Numbered from the stretch's first letter, positions 44,192 to 56,372 are shown. The stretch: 64,000 nt of DNA from Lasiodiplodia sp. COLG20 (GCA_009801085.1 VNWV01000007.1:2108001-2172000), one strand, 5' to 3'. Notes: generated from the letters alone by a model not told the origin. Translations and numbers: made by a program.

Positions 44192-45990
44192 TTAAGACCG
44201 GGCAGCAGGCTTAAGCTTGCACATCAACGGGCCCTTCTCCCAGATGATCCACACCCCCTGATCGACCCAGTCCCTACTCTCCGGGCAAAGCTCGACGTCG
44301 TAGTGCCAGAGGAGGTTGGCGAGGATGAGGCGCATCTCGTGGAAAGCGAGGTTCTTCCCGATGCAGTTCCGCGGGCCGTAGCTGAAGGGCTCGACGACAC
44401 TCAAAACGTCGTTCTTGTACTTGGGGTCCCTGCGCGGGTCCTCGACGCCGTTCTCGTCGGGCGTCAGCCAGCGCTCGGGCACGAAGGCGTCCGGGTCGCA
44501 GAAGTTGCGGGCGGAGTGGTAGGCGGCGTAGTGGGAGAGGTAGACGCTGGTGTCTTGGGGGACGGCCTTGCCGCAGACGACGCGGCCGCCGGCGGGCACG
44601 ACGCGCGGCAGGCCGACGGGCACGGGCGGGTACATGCGCAGACCTTCCTCGAGGCAGGCGTGCATGTAGCGCAGGTGCGACAGGCTGGTCATGTTCATCT
44701 CGGCGGGGTCGGCGAAGGCGCCGCGGATCTCGGCCTTGAGGGCGGCCATCTTGGATGGGTTGAGGCACAGGTGGTAGGTCAGGCCGGAGAGCAGGGTGGC
44801 GGTGGTCTCGGTGCCGGCGAGCATGAGGGTCGAGGCGATGGACTGCATCTCGTGCAGGGCCAGGCCTTTGCCCTCGTTGTCCTTGTCGCCGCTGTGGCGC
44901 AGCACGAAGGTCCAGATGTCGGGCCGCTCCGTCGTCTTGTTGGCCAGCCGCGTGTCGACGCGCTGCTCGGCGTAGGCCGCGTGCTTCTTCTTCTTCTCGA
45001 CCAGCGACTGCGGGATGAACCAGCGCCGGATGGCGGCGCCGATGAGCGGGAAGTTGTTCATGATGGTCGCCAGCAGCACGTACGTCTTGATGGTGCCGAA
45101 GACCGACGCCACCCACGGCGTGTAGTCCGACTGCTCCAGCAGGCCCAGCGGCTCGCCGAACGCAAGGTCGCCCATGATGTCGAAGGTCGTGTAGTTGAGC
45201 ATGCGCACCATGTCGACCGAGCCGTCGGGCATGCGCGCCACGTCGCCCAGCTTCTCTACCAGCAGCGACACGTACTTGTTGAGCATCGGCTCCTGCTCGC
45301 GCAGCGCCTTGTCCGAGAAGGCGTGCGCCAGGAGGCGACGCTGCCGGGTGTGGTCTTCGTCGTTTGCTCTGTATCCATGTCAGCCTACAGGGGTCCTCGT
45401 AATCCTAAGGCAGCGCCACCGAAGATCGCACTATAAGGAGGATATAAAAGGATCCTATATTCCTGCGGTCCGTCCTCTCGCTTGGCTTGCGCTGCCCCGT
45501 GCGTATCAACTCACCTGATGATCCCGTTGTAACCAGCGCTGTCAGGACCGTAAAACCTCAGATCTGGCGTGATTAATTAGTCGCAGCTCCCATTGGCGAA
45601 AAAGGAGTGCAGTGCATGCCTTTGGACATTCCGCCCTTGCCTCCGACTTTGTGGCCGTAGATGTCTTTCCAGGCTTCGACCGACGTAAACGAAATTTGGT
45701 CAGGAGCCAGACGGACGACTTCGCCATACTTGTCGTGCATTTCCTTGGCCCATTTGTTCTGGAGTCCACGGCAGCGGCTGAGGCAGAAGGGGATTTTAGA
45801 CGCGGCCGCTAGTTTCGGTCCAGGGAAGTTCCGCAAAGGATGGAAGTAAATATTGTAGATAGCACCGCCAATGGCGTACGAGAGCTGTGTACAGGTGTAA
45901 GCATGCGAAAGAAATCGGGGCGGCCAATCATACCAGCAGGAAAACAGCCGCTCCCAACCCTAGGGCAGCGGATTGGGCTATGGCGTTCAT
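44192..45990 (-). CDS. Cytochrome P450 monooxygenase
   Basis: Exons 45990-45934, 45884-45620, 45563-45515, 45368-44192; introns 49, 56, 146 nt, giving 515 aa. A microsomal E-class heme enzyme. Seen: N-terminal hydrophobic anchor formed by exon 1 (MNAIAQSAALGLGAAVFLL), the hinge HPLRNFPGPKLAA, GEVVRLAPDQISF, I-helix AGTETTA (about residue 305), K-helix EEGLR (ExxR, about 362), PERW (about 421) and the heme loop FSYGPRNCIG (about 451-460), all intact. Intron 2 (45619-45564) must begin GC rather than GT: AAAG|GCATGC...CTAAT...CCAG; this is the only join that gives MSKDLRFYGPD in frame. Subfamily and substrate cannot be told; the neighbouring SDR is in the same orientation 1.3 kb upstream and could act with it, which is inference. 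Confidence 0.88.
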
Positions 45991-47310
45991 GATGAAATGA
46001 TAAAAAGCAGAAGCTACAGTGCGAGGCCCAGCGGCGAGAGGGGAACGGTTAAATAATGAAGGGATTGCCGCGGGGAACCTCACCCATCCCTACCACGTGG
46101 AAGATCAGACGTGCATTGCAGGGCACATCCAAGGAGAAATAGGGTCACCGGGGTGTTGATGGATCGTCCCCGGATGATCTGCATGGTGCCGTTTCAATTG
46201 AGCACTGCCTCCTTTCCCGTCTGGGAGATACGAATGGAAAAAACAGGAGATAAGCGCGCCACGGGATTCCATCGCGCAGGTGAATTGTAGCTCATTGAAG
46301 CGCAAGTCTGAATTAGCAAGGCGGCATGTGGAGGTAGGGAGGATATTTGCCTGCGCGGCGCTGACTCGAGCTATCCCGTGTCGGGTGCTCGGCACTCAGG
46401 CCGTGAGCTGTGCCGCATAATGCGCGAGGCCTGATTGCACGCCAACAGACCGGGGTTGGACCAAGTTCAGGAGAGCAATATGCAATAATTGGGGGCTGCA
46501 ACGGTCAGCTTCGGGAACAGGGCCGCTCCCGCCTCCGCCGAGGCCGTGCACTTTTTTGAGCGGAAACTGCGGAGTTTGCCTTTTCCCCGCCCAATCAACT
46601 GCCACGTGGGTTGCTACTCATGTACGAGTAAGCTTGTCGCTTGCGCAATTTGCCCATTAGGCTCGGCGTTAAGCATGCCAGATGCTTGTTTCTCGGTTAC
46701 CGAGTGGACATGCTTAAAGCTAGTTTTGTTTGTATAGTGAGAATTGACCGACATCCAGTTGTCGTGCTCTCCCTAACGCCGAGTTGGGAATTCGGACATG
46801 TTCCTCGCACGAATGGCGCTTTGCCTCCGTGCAGAAACTCTTTCCAAGGTCAATGGTGCATTTTTGAAGAGCGGTGGTGTGATTTAGGGGCCCTGGGGCT
46901 GGGATGAGGTTAAGGTGTGGCTACAGCTTATCGCTCCTTTGTGTCACCTCCTTCTGACTTAATTTAACACCCCTTGCTTCTTTCGGCTATTCACACTTAC
47001 ACACTAGCCAAACCCGTCTTGCCGCTCTCAATATCATTACCATTTTAGTCGCTGTGGTTCGACCAGTTTACATACGCCACTTTCGATCCCTGTAGGGAGA
47101 AAGATAGGAAAACCAAGCAACAAACAGCGACCACAGACAAGGCTGCTTCGCCAAAATCTTCATCTTTCCCGTAAGAAATTTATGCATTCGATGCTAAATT
47201 TCACCTCACCGAAGTACTGCATTAATTCGATCTCCAGATTGCTTCCGCTCCAAACTCAGAGCAATCCCTGTATTCCTAGACATTCCACATACAGATGACT
47301 GTCATGCCGC
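45991..47310. other. Intergenic
   Basis: 1.3 kb upstream of the P450 and downstream of the SDR. No gene supported. Confidence 0.55.
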
Positions 47311-48301
47311 CTAATAGCCCACTCTCCCACCACCATTGGCATCGATCAGCCCACCAGTCGACCATCCGCTTTCTGGTAAACAAAGCATGGTCACAACGCC
47401 CGCGACCTCTTCCGGATAGCCAGGTCTACCGCCCAGCTCCTTGGCGAAGTACTTGGCGCGCTCCGTGTCCTGCTCACGCACAGCCGACAGCGGTGCGGTG
47501 GGGAACCATGACTTGAGCACATCGGCAAGGACTTCGACGGGGATGTCCTGGTACATGTCGGTCATGGTAGGGCCGATGTTGACCGTGTTGACCGTCGCGC
47601 GCTCCGCCAGCTCTCGTGCCCACACGCGCGTCATCGACTCGACCGCGCCCTTGGTGCCGCCGTAGATGCTGTATCCAGCCATGCCCTGTGTGGAGAAGTC
47701 AGAACCCGTAGCCAATCGATCCCTCTCCCTCATCTCCTCACTTCCCCCCAGCAGCCCGGCCAATACGTACATTGCTGTTCGTCACACTGCTCATATTCAC
47801 AATGCGTCCGCTCCGGTCCCACGGCAGGAACGGCAGCACCGCCTGCGTCAACAGCACCGTGCCAAGCACATTGATCTTGTAGATGTTCCAAAACTCCTCT
47901 GGCTTAATCTCTCCCAGATACGCCTTCGTCTGGACCGCCGCATTATTAATCAACACGTCGATGCGCAACTTGTCGCCCTTGAAAATCGACCTTGCCGCGT
48001 CGATGATGGCGGCGCACCCGCTCTCCTCGCTGATGTCGGCGCGCACCGTCGTGGCCGCGACGCCGTGCGCGTCGCGCAGCTCCTGCGCCAGCGCCGCCGC
48101 CCGCCTCTCGGACGCCGCCGACGCGTGGTTCAGCACCAGCGAGCAGCCCTTGGCCGCCAGGCTGCGCGCGACCGCCGCCCCGATGCCGCGCGAGCCGCCG
48201 GAGATGATGCCGAGCTTGCCCTCGAGCGAGCGCGCGACGAGGGCGGCGGCGGCGGGCGCCGCGGCGGCGGCTGGTGTCGTGGTGTTGTCGTTGTCGCCCA
48301 T
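47311..48301 (-). CDS. Short-chain dehydrogenase/reductase
   Basis: Exons 48301-47771 and 47685-47311, 85-nt intron (GTACGT...CACACAG, phase 0), giving 301 aa. A classical SDR: cofactor loop GGSRGIG at residues 35-41, NNAAV (about 120), serine of the active site in VNMSSVTNSN just before the splice, and catalytic Y185-GGT-K189 just after it. An Ala-rich N-terminal extension (residues 10-22) precedes the fold. The segment NHASAASERRAAAL after beta-2 starts with Asn-His, which fits NADP(H) preference weakly. It ends GRVGY. Substrate unknown. Same strand as the P450 downstream. Confidence 0.9.
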
Positions 48302-49589
48302 TGGTCAATTGGTTGTTGTTCGGAGTGTTCGAGTCTTTTTGGCGTCTCTTGTCCTTTCTTTTTTTTTTCTCTCTCTCTCCTTGCTCTTTCTTGTTGCTTG
48401 TTGTCCCGAGGTGGTGGTGCGATGATGAAGGGTCTAGATAGCGGGGTTGGGGCCGACCTTTTAAGTACATTTTCCCCAGCAGCTCCACCCCGGAGGATAT
48501 CGGCGGCATCAACGCCCTCATATTGGCTGACCCCATGTTCGGCTCCGAGAATTAAGGCAATATGTCGACCGTTTGGTTCTTCTCGGACGTTGCGGCCTGC
48601 TTGTAGTTAGTGAATGAGCCGATGATCTACGTAGACCACGGCCCGTGCTGACGTAGTCGTCGTGAATAACCGATGTCGATCGATAACGTCTTCTACATAT
48701 TCCGCCATGCCTCTTTCCTGCCATGTACCCCGCGCCTGAGATGTTGTTCAGAGTATTCTACAAAAAAAATGCGTTCTCAGTGCGTGGATGCAGCTCCGCG
48801 TCGTTGCATTCGTCGATAGGTATCGGGTAATGGTGGAGTGGGATGAAGTGGGGGCCGGGAATTAAGTGGATAAATGGGGCTCGACCGTTATAGGTAACTA
48901 GACATGGAAACAGCCCTAGGGCTGAGAAATCTAGGCCTGTGCAAGTTTGAATCTACTTACGGGTCATTCCGCGGGGCAAACAATTTCTTGTTCTGTCTAT
49001 GTAGTGCTTACAATCCGGAATGAAAGACTCAATGCTCCTGTCTCGCAATCGACAACATATCCTAGTTGAAACTCACATGAAGAAGTAACTATAATTCTCA
49101 GAAACGTATGAGATCATTCAGCGAGCGATAAAACCACCCATGTAGGTAACAGAGGGGCAATTGAGACGGTTGAATTCCCGGCAACCACTATGCGAATGGT
49201 TCACGTATGTGCGCGCATCATGAACTCGCGATGCTTATATGAGCATTTTTGCTTTCCTTCTTACATGTTGTTGATTTAGCCAGCGTCGTACGTGGTGACT
49301 AAGGGATTTTTGTGAGTCACATCTGTGAAGATGCCCATTCTGTTACGGATCGGTACATTAGCTGACCACGCCCCATTGAACCTCAAAAACTCGGTACCAT
49401 ACGTTAACCGGAGTGGCATGGTAGGTGGGGCTGAGCCTTACACATTTGCCCGTTACCAGAAATTTTCTCTGGTCCAAATCTAAAAGGTCGCACTTGCGTT
49501 TTGATCGTCAAAAGTCTAATCCACTATAAGGACAGACCCTACTTCCCTCTTTCCTGCCACCACTGCAACTCACATCGCCAAAACCAACC
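48302..49589. other. Divergent intergenic region
   Basis: 1.29 kb between the SDR and the HNH-type gene, AT-richer after 48.7 kb. No gene supported. Confidence 0.5.
49525..49531 (+). promoter_or_regulatory. TATA-like box of the HNH-type gene
   Basis: TATAAGG lies 59 bp before the ATG at 49590, whose context is ACCATGG. The promoter therefore looks intact although the coding frame is broken. Confidence 0.4.
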
Positions 49590-50878
49590 ATGGGAGACCT
49601 CAGCGTGCCAGATATGCGCGGCAAGTCCTTCGCCGAGCGCCTGAGTGCCAGCAGGAAAATCTATACAGAACTCGTCCAGGAGGCCAACACTCTCTACGCT
49701 CAAAGAGATGCGTCCGGTATCATCGCCAACAGGATTAGACAGTGGGTCGAACTGGACACCGAGCAAACGATCCTCCTGGAGGAGCAAAAAGACAACTTTC
49801 GGAAGGGGAGGATCTCGCGTGACGAATTCGACGAAGAGTACGACAAGCTGGTTGAGAAACGGCGGGAGTATAATGATGAAGAGCTTCGCCTTAGGGAGAA
49901 TAAGAGGCTGTTCATGGAGGAGTTCTAGAAGGAGGCCTAGAAAGGCCAGGGAACCTTATGAAAGTGGTGCTTGCGGACACTTTTGTCGAGAAAATCCCAA
50001 AAAGGTGCCTCAAGATGCAGGTTAAAGGCCGAATTGTTGGCTGGAAGCGGTTCCTAAGCGATCGCTACACTGGAACTTGCCGCACGCTTGCAGAAGCCCG
50101 GGATGGGGTAGAGGCAGTCGAAGTATTCTGGTGCCCTATCCTCCAGAAATGGTTCGGTGATTTCTATGTCGCCGGAGCGCATATCGTACCTCGTGCGAGG
50201 CGTAATGAGTACGTGAAGCTGCTCTTCGGCGTTGGAAACGCAAACGACTTTATAACGTCAGCGCGTAACGGCTTCATTATGCACAAGCGGCTAGCACACG
50301 GCTTCCAGAAGGGATATTTCGTTATTGTTCCGGATTCAGAATATGACGAACACGAGAGGCCCGAGTATAAGATCCAGGTCATCAGACACGACCTTCTCGC
50401 GAACAAATGTGGGAAGCGGACGGTGGCTGCCTTCTGGCTGACGGGCGATGAATTCCATACGGTATGCTGGGATGATCTGGATGGAAAGAAGCTCGAATTC
50501 CCGTCTCAGTGCGACATCAGGCTATTAAGGAGATGCTTTTTCTAACACATGATCACCGCTGTTATGTCCGCTAAGGCGAAGAGTTGTAGGGGATGGGAGG
50601 AGACGATGAATTCCGTCCTGGAAAAAGAATCCTGGACTTCACCTGGGGAGTATCTCAATCGGGCGCTTCTAGACTCCTTTTTGAAGCTAGCGACAGGCAC
50701 TGGTGTTCCGGAGAATATGCTCAGGCATACCTTTGAAGACACTGGAGTTAGGGATACAAGGAGTGCGGCATTGGAGTGGAGGGCGGCCTCCGAGGATCGC
50801 CAGCTCGGCGACAGAGAAGATGGCGGTTATAGTGATGATGAAGAAGATGACGATGACGATGAATATGTAGTGTGGTAA
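49590..50878 (+). pseudogene. HNH_2-type nuclease gene, broken by a frameshift and an in-frame stop
   Basis: Three consecutive open segments read as one protein: 49590-49928 (charged alpha-helical region, KIYTELVQEANTLY, EEQKDNFRKGRIS), 49958-50545 and 50549-50878. The middle one resembles fungal HNH_2 proteins: FWCPILQKWFGDFYVAGAHIVP (Cys and His of the metal site), ARNGFIMHKRLAHGFQKGYF (second His region) and IVPDSEY. Segment 1 closes at 49928 while segment 2's frame is open from 49904, so a single indel within 49904-49928 joins them; no consensus intron fits. Segments 2 and 3 share one frame and are separated only by TAA at 50543-50545. Segment 3 ends in an acidic tail (DDEEDDDDDEY). Open frames on both sides and the intact promoter imply recent decay; a sequencing error or stop readthrough is possible. 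Confidence 0.6.
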
Positions 50879-50965
50879 GAATACCTAGCATGGTGGCACA
50901 GTGGGTGCCGGAAGATCTGAGCAATCATATCAATTTCTTTTAGCACCAATCATGATCCCCTTACG

Positions 50966-51048
50966 TAGGTAGCTGAAGCTGGCATCCGGACGTAAATGTA
51001 GAATTATTAAATGTACATCTGCGTCCAGATGATAGCTTCAGCTACCTA
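50966..51048. repeat. Palindromic MITE-like element, copy A
   Basis: 83 bp. Perfect 15-bp terminal inverted repeats TAGGTAGCTGAAGCT / AGCTTCAGCTACCTA, and the similarity of the arms continues inward for about 20 more bases with few mismatches (CATCCGGACG against CATCTGGACG). It begins 88 bp after the HNH gene's stop. If the repeat core is taken as GGTAG...CTACC, TA flanks both sides, as for Tc1/mariner-type MITEs. No coding capacity. Confidence 0.82.
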
Positions 51049-51212
51049 CATAAGTTGGGTGCCTTTGCTCGCGAAGATAACTGCGGAGGATCATTTCTCT
51101 TGGAGCCTACAGAGGAGTACTGCAGCCGATAGCGCGAAGAATAGCAGGGCCCTGGAATAACATGAGTTTCTATTTTTTTACACGAAAGTGGGGGAAAAGA
51201 AAAAGAACGTAT

Positions 51213-51255
51213 ATTAATTATACATTCACGTCCGGATGATAGCTTCAACTACCTA
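51213..51255. repeat. Palindromic MITE-like element, copy B (right half only)
   Basis: Only the right arm is present: CGTCCGGATGATAGCTTCAA followed by CTACCTA. No matching left arm lies upstream. It is a truncated copy of the element at 50966-51048. Confidence 0.7.
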
Positions 51256-53899
51256 TGGCATGAGCGGAAATAAATTAACGCTAGCTGTAATACCCCCCTG
51301 TACGTGGTGGTAGTGATGGAAGGGATGGATAGATGGTTTCATGTTTTGTTGCATTGCTCCATGCGACTTCGTTTGTGGCCCTTGTTACTCGGTCAGGCTT
51401 CGTATAGGTTGCTCAACAGTGCATATTAATTGATCACCCTTTCGCGCCATCAAAAATTCATAGCAATACATATTATAAGGAATCGCGGAACGGGCGTAGG
51501 ATTTCAGAAGCCCCTTGAAAATTCGGATCTGGGGGCCGGTTATTTATTTAGCAGTGGGCTTCGGGCCACAGTCACCCCAGTACCAGGGTAGCGACGCACT
51601 GAGGCTCGAACGAACTCGGGGGACAGGTACCCGAGGTTTCTTACGAAAACGAACCGGAAACGAGGTTCCACGGCGCGCTTCGTCAACAAAGCATCGTGAA
51701 GACGTCCTCGAAGGGGTGTTTCGGGGCACAATAACCCGGCGGTTAAATGCTCTGCCAAGTCAACGCCCACGAACATGGCTGGCCGCGGGGCTCCACAGCC
51801 GTCCAGCGCCTCCCCGCACAAATTACCACGAGAGGAGGAAGGAGGCTGCTGGAGATCTTCCGGTATCTACCCAGGGGGATGGCGCGCCGTTGCGGCTGCA
51901 GCATGACTTGCAGCGGGCCCGTCGCTCTCCCGAGAAAGCTTGTCTGCGCGAACTACATGTGCACAGAGGTACATGAAGGCGGGTGCTCCTTGCATTTTTG
52001 AGTGAGACTTGACGCAAAAGCCGTGTAGGGAACGTGAGACGTGAGAAGGCGACAAGAAAAGCTCCGATTGGACGACAGGGTATCTGGGGAAACGACAGTG
52101 ACTATCAAGGAAAGAGGCAGCGATAAGGCATCCAGCTGACTGGAACTCACCCTGTGGGCAGCGCATGCGAGATGGACGGTGTTGGTGTTTGGGAGACACG
52201 AAGTAGCCGACGGTGTCGCGTGGCAAGAAGGACGTGTTGGCGGCCGTTCGGCATTCGAGTCAGGCCTGGGCTTGTCTGTGCGGCTCCCATGTGCCCCGGG
52301 CTGCGCCCCAGGGACCCCGTGCTTACGACGATGTCACACAGCCGACGGACGATGAAGAAAATTTTTCTTCCTTTGGTCGCGCAGGTTAAGGAGGCGCGAT
52401 TGGCGCAGGACTCAGAGCTGGGGTTGCATTCGTGACGGGGGAAGTTGCGATAGGCGGCAGCGCCGGAAACGAGTGAATCCACACTCCCCATGGGGGCGAC
52501 ACAAGGCTGGAGGTTGTGGAGGTAAATCTTGCAGTAGCCGCGGTGAGATGCCGACATTCGGCCAACCAGGGCCGGAGCCGCTGCTTCGGAGCTCGGAGAG
52601 CGTGTTGTTGGGTCGGAGATTGTTCGAAGGCGTGGAGGGTGGCATGCTCCCCCATCCTCGCCTCCAGCATCCAGCTCCAGACCCCAGCCAGGACCCACAA
52701 ACCCCGGCACTCTCCGCGCAGAAAACAGTGGAGCAAGATCCTCCACCAGATCCCTCTCTCCGCCCTTGGTGACACTCGCCATGGCAGTTCTCGAGGCGGT
52801 CGCAGGGCCAGCAGAGCCGCACTCGCTCAACGCGCCGGCCGCATCCTTGGCGCCGCCTTAGCTGCTTTGAAAGCCGCCAGTGACGCCGCTTCCAGAAGCC
52901 TTCTAGAAGTGGCGGCAGCGTCAGCGAGCGGCAAAAGAGTGCTGCAGCCAAGCGGACGCGCCTGCTCCAGCCTTCGGGGAAACTGTGTCTGGGCGCGGGC
53001 GGAGCGGAGGCTTCTGTCGGCAGAACCAACTGCTCCGGGACTAACGCTCCCCCCTAGTGACTCGCCTTCACCTCCAGCGCGTCGCTCAGGCACCCTCAAG
53101 CCAACCACGGCCACCTGCCCCCGGCTGCTCCGACTCGCTGGCGGCCCGACTGTCGCCCAGTGTGCGCCGTCCCTTTCCTATCCCAGCCCGCACCGTTGTT
53201 TGGCGGCACGGCTCATTGTCGGCTGCCATCCGCAAACAATGCGCCAGCTCCCCAGGCGGAGGCCCCAGGACCTCCGCGAACCCACTTCGCGGGCGCGGAC
53301 AGGCCACTCTTGCGGAGATGTCAGTTGTTCTTTGCCGACGCCCGGTCTAGCCTGGGATCCGTCGCGCTGCCCGACACGATGCCTCGTGCCATCGCCGAGC
53401 TGAAGGAACTTTCCTCACCACCCGTCTCAGCCACCTTCGGGCGCCGTGTCTGCCTGTCAGCTGTTCGTTCGTGATGGACTGAGATCTCGAACGGCCGTAG
53501 TTCCTGCCAGCGAGTGCCGGCCGGCTCCTCGACCTCGCCAAGCGGGCTGCCGAGCCTCCAAGCAGACGGCCGGCCTGTGAGAATCATCCATTCGCCGATG
53601 CTCTAGCAGTCTTGGGCCAAAGAAGCACTGTCCTCCGTTCGAACCGCTTCTGCGAGTCCCCGCATCGTCACAAGGCCCGCATGGGCCCATGTCCTTGCCG
53701 CATCTCCTTACGGCCATTGCGGCTTTTGCTGACCTCAATGGCGCCGCCGCGCAATTCAACGCCAAGCGCCTGTGCTCCGGCTTCTTCGTCTCCACCCTCA
53801 CGGGTCGGCATTCATAAAAGCCCACTTCCCCAACCATCTTGACATCTCTCTTCCCCACGGCCTCCAGTCTCCCTCGCAGATCAATCCGACAAACTAACC
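51256..53899. other. Long GC-rich region upstream of the hexose transporter
   Basis: 2.6 kb. From about 52.1 kb it is strongly GC-rich and carries several overlapping long frames on both strands without any motif, as expected from composition alone. It ends in a pyrimidine-rich leader with CCCCAC (53853-53858), which fits the CreA consensus on the minus strand. Likely promoter and long 5' UTR; no gene supported. Confidence 0.5.
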
Positions 53900-55686
53900 A
53901 TGGGTTTCGCTCTCAAGAAGCCGGAAGACGTTCCCGGCGCCGCATGGTACGCTCACTGCTAGCTCTCAACACCATGCCGTCACTGACACCTGTCACAGGC
54001 CCGCCATTCTCATCGGCCTGTTTGTGGCCTTCGGTGGTGTCCTCTATGGTTATGACACGGGTACCATCTCTGGTATCCTGGCCATGGACTACTTCAAGAC
54101 CGAATTCTCGACCGTCTCTCCCCCGGCCATCACTGCCTCGCAGGAGTCCCTGATTGTCTCCATCCTCTCCGCCGGTACCTTCTTCGGTGCCCTCACTGCT
54201 GCTCCCGTTGCCGATTTCCTCGGTCGTCGCTATGGTCTCATGTTCTCCGCCATGGTTGTCTTCAACCTGGGTGTCATCCTCCAGACCGCCGCCACTGCTC
54301 AGCCCATGTTCATTGCCGGCCGTTTCTTCGCCGGTTTCGGTGTTGGTCTCATCTCTGCCATGAGTGAGTTTGCTCCTCTCCATCGCCCCTTTGCTTCTTG
54401 CTCACATACCCCACAGTCCCCATGTACCAGTCCGAGACCTCGCCTAAGTGGATCCGTGGTACCATTGTCGGCGCTTACCAGCTCGCCATTACCATTGGTC
54501 TCTTCCTTGCTGCCATCGTCAACAACGCTACCAAGCACCGCAACGACACTGGCTCTTACCGCATCCCCATCGCGGTTCAGTTTGCTTGGGCTCTGATCCT
54601 CGTCATTGGGTAAGTCTGAACACTCTCAATAGCCCAGTCTCGCGCTAACGTGCCCTAGTCTCATCTTCCTTCCCGAGACCCCTCGCTTCCTTGTCAAGCA
54701 GGACAAGCACGAGCAGGCCACCGCTTCGCTCGCCAAGCTGCGCCGCCTTCCTGAGGACCACCCTGCCGTTGTCGAGGAGCTTGCTGAGATCGTCGCCAAC
54801 CACCACTACGAGATGAGCATTGGCACTGCCAGCTACGCTGAGTGCTTCAAGGGCACTGTCGGCAAGCGTCTCATGACTGGTTGCTTGCTTCAGGCTCTGC
54901 AGCAGCTTACCGGTGTCAACTTCATCGTAAGCGCTCCCCTAGAATCACAGACAAGTTCCATGGCTAACCCAATCCCCACTCTAGTTCTACTACGGTACCC
55001 AGTACTTCCAGAACGCCGGTTTCCAGAACCCCTTCATCATCTCCGTCATCACCAACTCGGTCAACGTCGTCTCTACATTCCCCGGTCTGTACCTTGTTGA
55101 GAAGATGGGTCGTCGCAACCTGCTGCTCATGGGCGCCATCGGCATGTGCGTGTGCCAGTACATCGTGGCCATCACCGGCACCGTGGCCGGCACGACGGAT
55201 ATGCCCGCTCAGCGCGCCGCCATCGCCTTCGTGTGCATCTACATCTTCTTCTTCGCGTCGTCGTGGGGTCCGGTCGCGTGGGTCGTCACTGGCGAGCTGT
55301 TCCCGCTCAAGGTCCGCGCTAAGTGTCTGTCTATGACGACGGCATCCAACTGGCTGCTCAACTGGGCCATCGCCTACTCGACCCCCTACATGGTCGACGA
55401 GGAGCACGCCAACCTGCAGAGCAAGGTCTTCTTCGTCTGGGGCAGCTTCTGCTTCGTCTGCATCTCCTTCGTCTGGTTCTTCATCTACGAGACCAAGGGC
55501 CTGTCGCTCGAGCAGGTCGACGAGCTCTACTCGACCGTCACCAAGGCCTGGCAGAGCCAGGGCTTCCGCCCCCAGATCTCCTTCCAGGACGTCGACGACG
55601 TCTCGAACGGCAACAAGATGTCGCTGTCCGAGGCTGCCGAGCTGGCCGCCAGCAAGAGGACCGTCGCTGCCGTGGAGAAGGCTTAG
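53900..55686 (+). CDS. MFS hexose-type sugar transporter
   Basis: Five exons: 53900-53946, 53999-54363, 54417-54609, 54659-54926, 54985-55686; introns 52, 53, 49, 58 nt, giving 524 aa. A twelve-TM proton- or facilitator-type sugar porter of the plasma membrane. Sugar-porter signatures: GGVLYGYDTGTISGIL in TM1, DFLGRRYGL (loop 2-3), PMYQSETSPKWIRGTIV, LPETPRFLVKQ, QALQQLTGVNFIFYYGT (TM7, joined by the last splice), EKMGRRNLL, WGPVAWVVTGELFPLKVRAK and FIYETKGLSLEQVDELY. It resembles fungal high-affinity glucose or monosaccharide transporters (HXT/MST type). Very strong codon bias toward C-ending codons suggests high expression. The long GC-rich upstream region with a CreA-like site fits glucose control, which is inference. 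Confidence 0.94.
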
Positions 55687-56372
55687 ATAGAGTTGGAGTC
55701 GTCTTGATGTTTTACAGCAAGCGACTCGCTCCTTTCCCACCCTTCCTGCTCCTTCGATGATGCTGGTTCGGGTGCGGAGAACGAGTTGACTCTTGCTTCA
55801 TGGAGATGGAGTTGATTATGCGCTGCTCCTTTTTCCTTTTCCCTTAGTGATAATCATTTGTAATGAGACGACGTAGATCGTTCACGAGATATGCTGTAAC
55901 GGAAGCTTAGTATATAGCGAAACCAAAAGCTCAAAAATATCAATCCAATATACCCCTTGACAACTCAAAGTTCCATTCTCGTTCTACTTCTCGTGCACAT
56001 ATTCTATACTGCCTGGATGCGATCATTTTCTTGAAATTCCTTATGTTTGGCTTATAATTAAAATTGATAGCCTCTGACGTTAGAAAGCTGAGACTTGATC
56101 ATAGTCTCTTCCTTGAAGGCATCGACGACCTTGAAAGGCAAAGTAATCAGTCAACGGATTTACGGGAATCATAGGCTTCAATAGCACTCATGAAAATAAT
56201 TTCCCCGCCAATTAAACACAATTCAAGGTTTAGCTCACCGTTGATTTAAGTACAAAGTTCAATGCAGCTGAAGGCTAATGTGAATTGGTTTGCAGGATCC
56301 CCGAACTTGAGGTAAGTAAGCATCAACTTTTTCTTTTTTTTTTTCAAAAAAAAAAAGAGTAAAACAATACAT
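55687..56372. other. Intergenic, AT-rich
   Basis: 686 bp after the transporter. It ends in T9-12 and A12-type tracts (about 56330-56356) directly before palindrome copy C. No gene. Confidence 0.5.

Noticed and set aside
44066..45436. 456-codon open frame on the plus strand
   Set aside because: It is antisense to P450 exon 4 and is rich in Arg, Gly, Val and His as expected from the complement of GC3-rich codons; the P450 has all family motifs.
47666..48610. 314-codon plus-strand frame
   Set aside because: Antisense to the SDR, which has intact cofactor and catalytic motifs.
49904..49958. An intron or programmed frameshift joining the two HNH segments
   Set aside because: GT donors tested (49867, 49819) either fail to reach the needed frame with any AG or remove well-structured sequence; no slippery heptamer is present in the 25-base overlap. 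An indel is simpler.
52147..53403. Overlapping frames of 205-295 codons on both strands
   Set aside because: GC-rich DNA gives few stops by chance; the translations are Arg/Ser/Pro/Ala-rich without domain or conserved motif, and none has splice or start support.
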